Source of the DNA: a virus
DNA: 64,000 nt
Reading direction: 5' to 3' (one strand)
Virus record (IMG/VR): IMGVR_UViG_3300022927_001476
Span: 33,680-97,679 of that record
Both the position numbers and the translations under genes were made by a program. How positions within the stretch are numbered: position 1 is the first letter of the stretch; each line of letters begins with the position of its first letter. The notes below the pieces were generated by a model. That model did not search any database. It was given only the letters and a program-made list of their open reading frames with translations, and was not told where the DNA came from. Positions 7,329-14,733 of the stretch are shown piece by piece.

Positions 7329-7365
7329 TAATAGTCCATACGATAAGTAGTTGTATGGACTATTA
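7329..7365 (+). promoter_or_regulatory. perfect 13-bp inverted repeat enclosing the dnaJ start codon
   Basis: The arms are 7329-7341 (TAATAGTCCATAC) and 7353-7365 (GTATGGACTATTA), with an 11-nt loop. The ATG of the DnaJ gene (7355-7357) is inside the 3' arm. In mRNA this hairpin would hide the start codon until melted. There is no T-run after it, so it is not an intrinsic terminator. Start-site hairpins on heat-shock genes often act as RNA thermometers. Confidence 0.7.
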
Positions 7366-8155
7366 TTCTATCTTAGGCGTCCCTAAGAACGCTTCCGAAC
7401 AAGACATACGAAAAGCATACAAAAAACAAAGTATGCAACACCATCCTGACCGCGGAGGCGACGAAGAACAATTTAAAAAAGTCAACGAAGCATACAGTAC
7501 ACTAAAAGATCCACAGAAACGTCAGCAGTACGATAATCCGCAACCACAAGGTTTTAGGGGTTTTAACGGTCCGTTTAACGGCACTGGATTTGAAGACGTT
7601 TTTTCTAACTTTGGATTTGGTCGACAAAGTGTACGAAATCGTGATATTAATATAGGATGTAATTTAGAATTAAAAGATGTTTACACAGGTAAACAAATTG
7701 TTGTAGCATACAGACTTAATAACGGAAAAGAACAAACAGTTGATCTTAATATTCCTATTGGAGTTCGACAAGGAGACCGTATTCGATTTGCTCAAATGGG
7801 ACAACACGATATACCACAAGTTCCTCCAGGAGATTTATTTGTTCAAATTAATATTATGAATACACCTGAATTTGAAGTTCACGGGTTGGATCTATTAATG
7901 ACAAGAAGAGTAAGTGTATTAAAATTAATAACAGGAACAACTATTGAAATCAAGACACCAAATGATAGTTTTTTAGAACTAAAGATATCAAAAGGCACAC
8001 AACCAGGCACAACATTAAGACTTACTGGAAGAGGTTTACCTAATAGGGCCGGAGGTCAAGGTAGTATTTTAGTAAAAGTTATAGGACAAACTCCGTCAGG
8101 ACTTGATCAAGAAGACATCGAAAAAATTGAACAAATTGAGCAAAAGTACTCTTGA
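7355..8155 (+). CDS. DnaJ/CbpA-like J-domain co-chaperone
   Basis: A 266-residue protein. It opens with MDYYSILGVPKNAS and the HPD tripeptide at residues 30-32, the J-domain motif that stimulates Hsp70 (DnaK) ATPase. A short Gly/Phe-rich linker follows (GFRGFNGPFNGTGF). Next come two substrate-binding beta domains without the Cys-rich zinc finger, so it is a class B (CbpA-like) J protein. It probably recruits host DnaK, since no phage Hsp70 is seen here. The start codon is buried in a hairpin. A sigma70-type promoter for clpA begins at its very end. Confidence 0.9.
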   Translation: MDYYSILGVPKNASEQDIRKAYKKQSMQHHPDRGGDEEQFKKVNEAYSTLKDPQKRQQYDNPQPQGFRGFNGPFNGTGFEDVFSNFGFGRQSVRNRDINIGCNLELKDVYTGKQIVVAYRLNNGKEQTVDLNIPIGVRQGDRIRFAQMGQHDIPQVPPGDLFVQINIMNTPEFEVHGLDLLMTRRVSVLKLITGTTIEIKTPNDSFLELKISKGTQPGTTLRLTGRGLPNRAGGQGSILVKVIGQTPSGLDQEDIEKIEQIEQKYS

Positions 8156-8180
8156 CTTTAAAGATATAAAGTTATATAAT
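8152..8180 (+). promoter_or_regulatory. sigma70-type promoter TTGACT-17-TATAAT
   Basis: The -35 TTGACT (8152-8157) and the perfect -10 TATAAT (8175-8180) are separated by exactly 17 bp. The promoter overlaps the stop of the dnaJ-like gene and lies 28 bp ahead of the ClpA start, with a GGAGA ribosome site in between. It would be read by host RNA polymerase, so clpA is probably an early gene. Confidence 0.85.
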
Positions 8181-8208
8181 AGTTAAATACAAATATGGAG
8201 ATTAATTA

Positions 8209-10461
8209 ATGGTTGAGCCAAGTGAAGAACTACAGGTAGTATTCGATAAAGCAATTAAAGATGCTAGAAGTTTAAATCATGAATACGTAACATTAGAACA
8301 TTTATTGTTTGCAATGTTATGCTCAGATAACTTCTTAAACATTCTAAACGGTTTTGGTATTGAATCAGAAAAGCTAAAGGCTGAAGTTCTTGATTATGTA
8401 AAAACTAAACTAGACGATATCGTTACCGATGTTGAAAAATACAAACCTAAAAAGACACAAACTGTAGAACGTGTAATGAACAGAGCATTTACACAAGTAC
8501 TGTTTAGTGGTCGTCAACAGATTGATATTAGCGATGTATTTCTATCAATGCTTAATGAAAAGAAATCATACGCAACATACTTGATTACTAAGTCTGGCGT
8601 AGATAAGGAACGATTCAGTAATTATCTCAATAGCGAAATTGCTAATGAAATTGAAGACGACGAATTGCAGGGGCAAGCACAGAGAGCATTACGTGCATTT
8701 ACTACCAACCTAAATAGTCAAGTTGAAAACGGAAAAATTGATCCTGTAATTGGTCGGCAAGAAGAAATTGATAGTATTGCATTGTCATTAGGACGCCGTA
8801 ATAAAAATAACGTATTACTTGTTGGTGATCCGGGTGTAGGTAAAACTGCTATTGCAGAAGGTCTTGCATATCGTATTGTTAATAAAGAAGTTCCTAAGTT
8901 TCTTGAAGAGTACAGTGTTTACAATCTAGATATTGGTGCTATGCTTGCTGGTTCAAAATATCGCGGTGACTTTGAAGAACGCTTTAAACTAGTTATGGCC
9001 GCAATTAAAAAGCAAGGTAAAACTATTGTGTTTATTGACGAAGCACATATGATGAATGGCGCAGGTGCTGGCGGATCCAATAATGCAAACGATCTTGCTA
9101 ATATGCTTAAACCTGCTCTAGGTAAAGGTGATATTAAAGTTGTTGCTTCAACTACTTGGGACGAGTATCGCAAGTACTTTGAAAAGGATCGCGCTCTTAT
9201 GCGTCGATTCCAGCGTGTGAGTGTTGACGAGCCTAACAAGGAAACAACAACACAAATTCTATATGGTATTAAAAAGTACTATGAGGAGTTTCATCACACA
9301 ACAATTACTGATCAAGCAATTGAAGAAGCAGTAAAATTGAGTGTAAAATATATTACCGATAAGAAGCTTCCTGATAAAGCAATTGATTTAATCGATCTAG
9401 CATGCTCAAGATTCAAAGTAAATAATATTGAAGATAATCGAGTTGTTGGTCCAGATGAAATTAAATTTGAACTTGCTAAATTTGTAAATCTTCCACCAGA
9501 ACAGATTCAGCAAAAAGAAACTAATAATTTAAGCCAGTTAAACAAAAATCTTAAATTAAATGTTTACGGACAAGATCAAGCAATTGACGAAATTGTTGAC
9601 AAAATTCTTGTTGCACAGGCAGGACTTAAAAGCGAAGACAAACCAATTGGTAGCTTTGTGTTTATGGGACCAACTGGTGTAGGTAAAACAGAGCTTGCTA
9701 AACAACTTGCTAAACATCTAAGCATTGAACTTGCAAGATTTGACATGAGTGAATATCAAGAAAAGCACAGTGTAAGTAAACTTATTGGTTCTCCTCCAGG
9801 TTATGTTGGTCATGACGATTCAAGTGGACAACTTATTAATAAGTTACAAGAATATCCTAATTGTGTACTATTACTTGATGAGATTGAAAAAGCACATCCA
9901 GATGTTGCACAAATCTTGTTGCAAATTATGGACAATGGTAAGATCACGGGTAGCGATGGAAAAGAAGCAGATGCTCGCAACTGTATTCTAATCCTTACTA
10001 CTAACTTAGGCGCTGAGCAAGCTGAGAAAAACACTATTGGATTTAGTCAAGACTTTGCCGAAGATTATGGTGATGATGAATTCAAACGTTTCTTTGCTCC
10101 AGAGTTCCGCAACAGACTAGACGGTGTAGTTACGTTTGGTAAACTAGATAAAGAAATTTCTATTAAGATTGTTGGTAAGTTTTTACTTGAATTAAGAACA
10201 ATGTTAGACGATAAAAATATTTCTTGTGAAATTTCTGATGATGCAATTGACTATATTGTTGAAAAAGGATTTGATTCTAAGATGGGTGCTAGACCAATGC
10301 ATCGATTTATTGATAAGGAAATTAAACGTCCTCTAAGTAAAATGATGTTGTTTGGAGATCTAAGAGATGGTGGCTTGTTAAAGATTGATATTGCCAATGA
10401 TGTCTTAACACTTATTGCACAGAAACAAAATATTGCTGATGAATCGCTTCAACACAACTAA
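8209..10461 (+). CDS. clpA: ClpA-like AAA+ unfoldase
   Basis: A 750-residue protein, close to E. coli ClpA in length. It has an N-terminal Clp repeat domain (about 1-145). The first AAA+ module has Walker A GDPGVGKT (206-213) and Walker B IVFIDEAH. The second has Walker A GPTGVGKT (about 487-494) and the C-terminal D2 small domain with ARPMHRFI. There is no ClpB-type coiled-coil M domain. An IGF tripeptide at 610-612, before the FAPEFRNRLD block, is where ClpA/ClpX carry the ClpP-docking loop. That suggests it could dock on host ClpP and redirect degradation. It is driven by its own sigma70-like promoter and follows a J-protein gene. Confidence 0.9.
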   Translation: MVEPSEELQVVFDKAIKDARSLNHEYVTLEHLLFAMLCSDNFLNILNGFGIESEKLKAEVLDYVKTKLDDIVTDVEKYKPKKTQTVERVMNRAFTQVLFSGRQQIDISDVFLSMLNEKKSYATYLITKSGVDKERFSNYLNSEIANEIEDDELQGQAQRALRAFTTNLNSQVENGKIDPVIGRQEEIDSIALSLGRRNKNNVLLVGDPGVGKTAIAEGLAYRIVNKEVPKFLEEYSVYNLDIGAMLAGSKYRGDFEERFKLVMAAIKKQGKTIVFIDEAHMMNGAGAGGSNNANDLANMLKPALGKGDIKVVASTTWDEYRKYFEKDRALMRRFQRVSVDEPNKETTTQILYGIKKYYEEFHHTTITDQAIEEAVKLSVKYITDKKLPDKAIDLIDLACSRFKVNNIEDNRVVGPDEIKFELAKFVNLPPEQIQQKETNNLSQLNKNLKLNVYGQDQAIDEIVDKILVAQAGLKSEDKPIGSFVFMGPTGVGKTELAKQLAKHLSIELARFDMSEYQEKHSVSKLIGSPPGYVGHDDSSGQLINKLQEYPNCVLLLDEIEKAHPDVAQILLQIMDNGKITGSDGKEADARNCILILTTNLGAEQAEKNTIGFSQDFAEDYGDDEFKRFFAPEFRNRLDGVVTFGKLDKEISIKIVGKFLLELRTMLDDKNISCEISDDAIDYIVEKGFDSKMGARPMHRFIDKEIKRPLSKMMLFGDLRDGGLLKIDIANDVLTLIAQKQNIADESLQHN

Positions 10462-11119
10462 ACTCTTTTATAGAAAGTATCTATATAAATTAAGAATACG
10501 CAACGATGTTGCCGGGCTGTTTAGAGGTCTTAATCTTAGCTATATTAAGTCTAAGTTAGACACTATGCAACAGTTTGCTGAAGGCGAGTTATCAATTCCA
10601 AGCCCCTTTAAATGGGGCTTGCGAACTCCTAAAAATGTATCTTTAGAAATGTTTATGGATGCATGTGTATTATATCGTACATTTTTAGATAATAAAGATA
10701 ACTGCACAATTAGAGTTGAAGGACATGTCATTGACATTTATTCAAACGAAGAAGATTGGTTAGAGAAATTATCTAAGCAAATAAATTGCGAAGAGTTTCA
10801 TGCTCCTAGCAATGAAAATAAAGAGTTTTTAAAAAACAATACTAATGTAGTAATTTGTAATGAAGAGGTTGTGGAATGGCCATATCAAATATATTTTGGA
10901 AAATTTATTGATCCTAACTTTGCTAGTTACTGTGAAAATAATTCTAATATTAAAATAGGAAAAACAGCATTAGAATGTGCTAGATCTAAAGGTTGGTGTT
11001 TAGGATTTTACTTTTGGACCACTACTGAAAAGCAAGCAATGCTGGCTCAAATAGCACTAGGCGGAGGCGTACAAAAAATCATAAAATATGTAAGTCAGTC
11101 CGAATTGCATAAATACTAG
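10439..11119 (+). CDS. unknown protein
   Basis: A 226-residue protein. ATG 10439 (MNRFNTTKLFYRKYLY) overlaps the clpA end by 23 bp; a TTG farther upstream is less likely. The N-terminus is very basic and aromatic. The rest is mixed, including TPKNVSLEMFMDACVLYRTFLD and SKGWCLGFYFWTTTEKQAMLAQI. No known motif is seen. An almost perfect GC-rich palindrome lies inside the reading frame at 10599-10621. Confidence 0.75.
   Translation: MNRFNTTKLFYRKYLYKLRIRNDVAGLFRGLNLSYIKSKLDTMQQFAEGELSIPSPFKWGLRTPKNVSLEMFMDACVLYRTFLDNKDNCTIRVEGHVIDIYSNEEDWLEKLSKQINCEEFHAPSNENKEFLKNNTNVVICNEEVVEWPYQIYFGKFIDPNFASYCENNSNIKIGKTALECARSKGWCLGFYFWTTTEKQAMLAQIALGGGVQKIIKYVSQSELHKY
10599..10621 (+). repeat. intragenic GC-rich palindrome
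   Basis: CAAGCCCC (10599-10606) and GGGGCTTG (10614-10621) are perfect complements around a 7-nt TTTAAAT loop, in otherwise AT-rich coding DNA. No T-run follows. It may be a transcript-stabilising or pausing hairpin. Confidence 0.6.
11109..11115 (+). promoter_or_regulatory. putative late promoter box (ATAAATA) abutting a start codon
   Basis: The ATAAATA box (context TTGCATAAATACTAGT) overlaps the end of the upstream gene and is only 5 bp before ATG 11121. If it acts like a T4 late promoter, transcription would begin about at the start codon and give a leaderless mRNA. The ten bases GCATAAATAC are identical to those at the box at 46258. Confidence 0.5.
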
Positions 11120-11120
11120 T

Positions 11121-11462
11121 ATGCCTAGTACAAGTGAAATAATTTTATCAGCAAACACAGCAACAGACGGTTCTACAGTAACTACTGTTGTTGGATCCGC
11201 CTTTAAGGGCGACGGTTATTATGGACGATCTGATGGTGTCCATACAGTTCAATACGACTTAAACGGAGTTACCGGTGATATTATCATCCAGGCTACTCTT
11301 GCAATAGATCCAGCAGATGCTGACTGGTTCAATGTACATTCGTATACTGCCGCACAAGAAACTACCGTTAGATATACAAATTTTACTGGTAATTTTGTTT
11401 GGATTAGAGCAAAAATAATCATCACAGATGGAACCGTAAATAGCATTAGGCTAAATCATTAG
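11121..11462 (+). CDS. small beta-rich protein, probable virion component
   Basis: A 113-residue protein rich in Thr, Ser, Val and Ile, with no cysteine. It reads as an all-beta domain (TVTTVVGSAFKGDGYYG, VHTVQYDLNGVTGDIIIQATL, VWIRAKIIITDGTVNSIRLNH). The segment 'iiiQAtLaidPadADWF' is typical of small virion proteins annotated in T4-like marine phages. It opens the virion-type cluster and has no clear ribosome site of its own. Translation may be leaderless or coupled to the upstream gene. The exact virion role is unknown. Confidence 0.65.
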   Translation: MPSTSEIILSANTATDGSTVTTVVGSAFKGDGYYGRSDGVHTVQYDLNGVTGDIIIQATLAIDPADADWFNVHSYTAAQETTVRYTNFTGNFVWIRAKIIITDGTVNSIRLNH

Positions 11463-11470
11463 GAAGTAGA

Positions 11471-11734
11471 ATGAAGAATTTTATTAACATTGTATTTGAC
11501 AAAATTGAAGAAGTAGATGATATTGTAGTCGAATCAGTTGCTACAAGTGCATCTAATGCTTTAATGGAAAGTGAAACTAATTATTTGTTATTTGAAGATG
11601 AAAGCAAAACAATCTTAGCAGTTGAAACTCATGTGCAACTAACTGAAGAAGAGTCTAATGAAGTTGCAGTTAATATTGCAAATACATTGTTTGACCTAGG
11701 ATATGAGAGTTTTGATATCGAGGTAAGTGTATAA
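11471..11734 (+). CDS. small acidic protein of unknown function
   Basis: An 87-residue, strongly acidic protein (MKNFINIVFDKIEEVDDIV, ETHVQLTEEESNEVAVNIAN). The pattern of alternating helices suggests a compact alpha/beta fold. It lies between a virion-type gene and a probable internal head protein, and its last base is the first of the next start codon. No family recognised. Confidence 0.7.
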   Translation: MKNFINIVFDKIEEVDDIVVESVATSASNALMESETNYLLFEDESKTILAVETHVQLTEEESNEVAVNIANTLFDLGYESFDIEVSV

Positions 11735-13440
11735 TGAAATTTTTTCAAATTAAAGAAGCTATTAATTCTAAACAATTATTAGAAGCTAATACTGGATTAG
11801 AAGCTCAACATGCAATGCATGATATAAAAACAATTAGTGATGCATTACCAAAAGTTCCTACAGAAGAAGTACAACAAAAAAAGTCACTAATTAATGATCT
11901 TAAAAATATTAAACAATTTTTAAGTAATTTTATTGAAAAAGCAAAGGCTGAGTTAAATCAACCTGCTACAGAATCAATTGAAACTGAAGCTACTCCTGAT
12001 GTTAAAAGAAAGTTAGATCTTCTTAGTCCAAATGCTAAAAAACGTGCACCAGCAATATCTGCTACAGATAATCTTGATGAAGACGCACAAGAAATTTTAG
12101 CTGAAATTATGGATATGATCCAATGGGTCGAAGTTAATGTTGAAGATGAAAGTAAGAAAAAAGAAGGGATAGCTCGTGTTAACAGTTTGTTAGATAAAGT
12201 TACTAATAAATTCGTAGTACTGACACAAGAAAGAGATACTGCTCGTTCACAGCGTGATGAAGCAATTAATTTTGTGAAAGAAGTAACTGGTGTACTTGTA
12301 CAATTAGGTAACAAAGTACAGGGCTTTGAAATTAAAGATCCATCTGAACTAAAAGGCAAAGATAAAACTTCTTATAATAAACTTGCAGTCAATGCAGAAA
12401 AGTTTACAAAGACTTTAAAGCAAGCATTGTTTGGTAAAATACTTGATATGCAAGAAGGAAGTGATGTAACCCAAGATGAGATCAAAGATTTTTTACAAGC
12501 CTGTGTCGACGGTAAAGTAATTAATATGCTAAGACTTATTTCTGTAAACAAAGGTAACGTTAAAGATTTTGTAAATCCAAACTATCAAAAAGTTTTTGAC
12601 ATTTTTGTAAAAGAAAATATCTTTAGTTATTCGCCAGGATCAACTTCAGGAGCTATTGGCCCAGGAGAAATGGCATTATCGATGATGGGCAACCCTGCCG
12701 AAAAAGGTAAAAAGGGTGACTTGAAAATCGGCGATAAGGAAGTTGAAATTAAAGCTAGTGATCGAACAGGTGGGCGTTTTAATAGTAAAGCACTTGCAAA
12801 GGCAACTACAGGTTGGAAAATTTGGGCTGAAAAGATTAATCAAATTTGTCAAAATGCTCCTAAAGATGCAACTATAAAAGTTAAACAAAAAGATGGCACA
12901 TTTAAAAAAATGCCTATGACAAAATATGACGGTAATCAATATAATGTACTTAGAGGGAAAGCGAAACTAGGTAGTAGATATAACTGGAATGGCGGAGGTC
13001 TTGAAAAGTTAAACAATGAAGTATTAGAACCTTATTCAAACTTTGACATGACATATAATCTATTCCATGATACTATTAAAGGATTAGTTCAAAATTACGA
13101 TCAAATTTCAAAACCGGCTTTTAACGACGATGGAACTCCAAATGAACATCATAAGCCTTTTGATCCAAGTGCGTTGATTGGCGGCGCAATTAAGCAGAAT
13201 GGCGAAGTTGACATAGAAAAAATGAATGTTGCGTATTCTAAAATTGCGTATACCAGTTATCATTTAGCAGATGGTATTACTACTATCATGTTATTAAGAA
13301 CTGATAATCTAAATTTCACTATAATTGACGACGGAGATGACTTAGTTGATAACATGGAACGTAATCAAGTTTCTACAGGCGGCGGATTTACATGGAATGA
13401 TGATCAGCAATCGCCGACACCAGGATATATGTCAGCATAG
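11734..13440 (+). CDS. probable internal head protein with PD-(D/E)XK nuclease-like motif
   Basis: A 568-residue protein. It opens with MKFFQIKEAINSKQLLE, a short amphipathic leader followed by Ile/Leu-x-Glu sites. This resembles the T4 capsid-targeting sequence that gp21 protease removes. A long helical/coiled region follows to about residue 220. Near 329-340, GDLKIGDKEVEIKASD gives the Asp...Glu-x-Lys spacing of PD-(D/E)XK nucleases (D329, E338, K340). The C-terminal third is globular with an acidic DDGDD patch. A nuclease carried in the head could act on host DNA at entry, but the fold is inferred from motif spacing only. Confidence 0.6.
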   Translation: MKFFQIKEAINSKQLLEANTGLEAQHAMHDIKTISDALPKVPTEEVQQKKSLINDLKNIKQFLSNFIEKAKAELNQPATESIETEATPDVKRKLDLLSPNAKKRAPAISATDNLDEDAQEILAEIMDMIQWVEVNVEDESKKKEGIARVNSLLDKVTNKFVVLTQERDTARSQRDEAINFVKEVTGVLVQLGNKVQGFEIKDPSELKGKDKTSYNKLAVNAEKFTKTLKQALFGKILDMQEGSDVTQDEIKDFLQACVDGKVINMLRLISVNKGNVKDFVNPNYQKVFDIFVKENIFSYSPGSTSGAIGPGEMALSMMGNPAEKGKKGDLKIGDKEVEIKASDRTGGRFNSKALAKATTGWKIWAEKINQICQNAPKDATIKVKQKDGTFKKMPMTKYDGNQYNVLRGKAKLGSRYNWNGGGLEKLNNEVLEPYSNFDMTYNLFHDTIKGLVQNYDQISKPAFNDDGTPNEHHKPFDPSALIGGAIKQNGEVDIEKMNVAYSKIAYTSYHLADGITTIMLLRTDNLNFTIIDDGDDLVDNMERNQVSTGGGFTWNDDQQSPTPGYMSA

Positions 13441-13449
13441 GAAAATTAT

Positions 13450-14379
13450 ATGAAAAAAACTTTTAAAGATTATCTAGCAGAACAAGAAAAATTTAGAGAT
13501 CACCTTGCTGAAGAAGAATATGACAGACAGCGTGACAAAGATGCAGTAAGTGGTAAGCCTCGCAAATTATCCGTAGGCTCTGGTGGCGGAAAACCTAAAG
13601 GTTATAGCAAAGATGAAGCTGAACAGGCCGCATTGGATAACATAAAGAAAATGCCGCAATTTTCTAAAGAAGATGCTCCTAAAGCATTAAAAGTAGCAGG
13701 TGGAGTAGCACTCGGTACACTAACTGGTGTTGGCGGAGCATTGATTGGACAAATGTTTGCTCCATTCTTAGGTGGCGCGGCTGGCGGTATTGCTGGTGCT
13801 GTTGGAGGATATAAAGCAGGTGCAGGTGGAACTGATGCACTGTGGAACACTATAGCTAGTAAATTTGGAAGCGAAGAGCGAGCACAAAAAGTAGGTATGG
13901 CTCATGCTAAAGCCGCTGCCGATGGTGAAAAAACATTTACTGTTGGAGATAAAGAATATCCTGTAACTCTAAAACCAGAAAACGCAGGAAAAGCTGTACA
14001 AGCAGTTAAACAAGCTGTTGCAACAAGTGAAACTATTAGAATTAAAGAACTTGCAGGTATTAGTGAAGAAACTTACGACGGCGATGACTTTTATGAAGCA
14101 TATGGTGACCTTTGGTTTAATGAAGACGAAATGCTAGACGAAGCAGAATATCAAGGACGCAAAGTCAAACTTGGCAAGCCAATGCGTGGCGATGTTAAAA
14201 AGTTTAAAGTATATGTTAAGAATCCTAAAGGCAACGTAGTTAAAGTTAACTTTGGTGATCCTGACATGAAGATTAAAAAAAGTAATCCAGCACGTAGAAG
14301 AAGTTTCCGTGCAAGACATAACTGTGATAATCCAGGACCACGTACTAAGGCACGTTACTGGTCGTGTAGAAAATGGTAA
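13450..14379 (+). CDS. probable internal head protein with glycine-zipper segment and conserved basic C-terminal domain
   Basis: A 309-residue protein. The leader MKKTFKDYLAEQEKF ends in L-A-E, a good T4 prohead-protease site. Residues about 82-125 are a glycine-zipper hydrophobic stretch (GVALGTLTGVGGALIGQMF, GGAAGGIAGAVGGYKAG), able to insert in membranes. Around residue 200, IKELAGISEE repeats the LAGI-x-E motif also seen in the small gene at 16156. The last 75 residues (GRKVKLGKPMRGDVKKFKVY to RYWSCRKW) form a basic, Cys-containing domain seen at the ends of many marine T4-like head proteins. It may be injected with the DNA. Function inferred, not shown. Confidence 0.6.
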   Translation: MKKTFKDYLAEQEKFRDHLAEEEYDRQRDKDAVSGKPRKLSVGSGGGKPKGYSKDEAEQAALDNIKKMPQFSKEDAPKALKVAGGVALGTLTGVGGALIGQMFAPFLGGAAGGIAGAVGGYKAGAGGTDALWNTIASKFGSEERAQKVGMAHAKAAADGEKTFTVGDKEYPVTLKPENAGKAVQAVKQAVATSETIRIKELAGISEETYDGDDFYEAYGDLWFNEDEMLDEAEYQGRKVKLGKPMRGDVKKFKVYVKNPKGNVVKVNFGDPDMKIKKSNPARRRSFRARHNCDNPGPRTKARYWSCRKW

Positions 14380-14388
14380 GGAAGTAAT

Positions 14389-14733
14389 ATGAAGTTATTT
14401 GAATTTGTAGAAGATAGAATGGGACAAGAAAAAGATAAACTTCCGTACGATGTAGTCGAAGACATTCATTTTCATATGATTAGTGACGATTCATTTTATA
14501 GAAAACATTATCTACCATGTATGGATAGTTTAGGTGAAGATGGCATGGATGAAGAAAAAGTTATGCCTATGATTCATAAATGCGTTAATCACTATTGCAA
14601 TAAATATGACATTAATAAAGAACCAAAAGATTTACTTTCTAACGAAGAAAAAGCGGACTTAGTAAAGAGAGTTTTAGATTACGAAAAAAATCCACCCAAA
14701 GGAGATGACGGTGCGTTTAAGACATCTATTTGA
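14389..14733 (+). CDS. small protein with capsid-targeting-like leader, unknown function
   Basis: A 114-residue protein beginning MKLFEFVEDRM, matching the short leader plus F-V-E pattern of its neighbours. The body is helical with His and Cys residues (DIHFHMISDDSFYRKHYLPC, MIHKCVNHYCNKYDI) that could bind a metal. A GGAAG ribosome site lies before the start. The next gene starts inside its 3' end in another frame. No family recognised. Confidence 0.65.
   Translation: MKLFEFVEDRMGQEKDKLPYDVVEDIHFHMISDDSFYRKHYLPCMDSLGEDGMDEEKVMPMIHKCVNHYCNKYDINKEPKDLLSNEEKADLVKRVLDYEKNPPKGDDGAFKTSI

Noticed and set aside
7329-7365. Reading the dnaJ hairpin as a terminator of the EF-hand gene
   Set aside because: The stem is AT-rich, lacks a following T-run and contains the start codon of the next gene.
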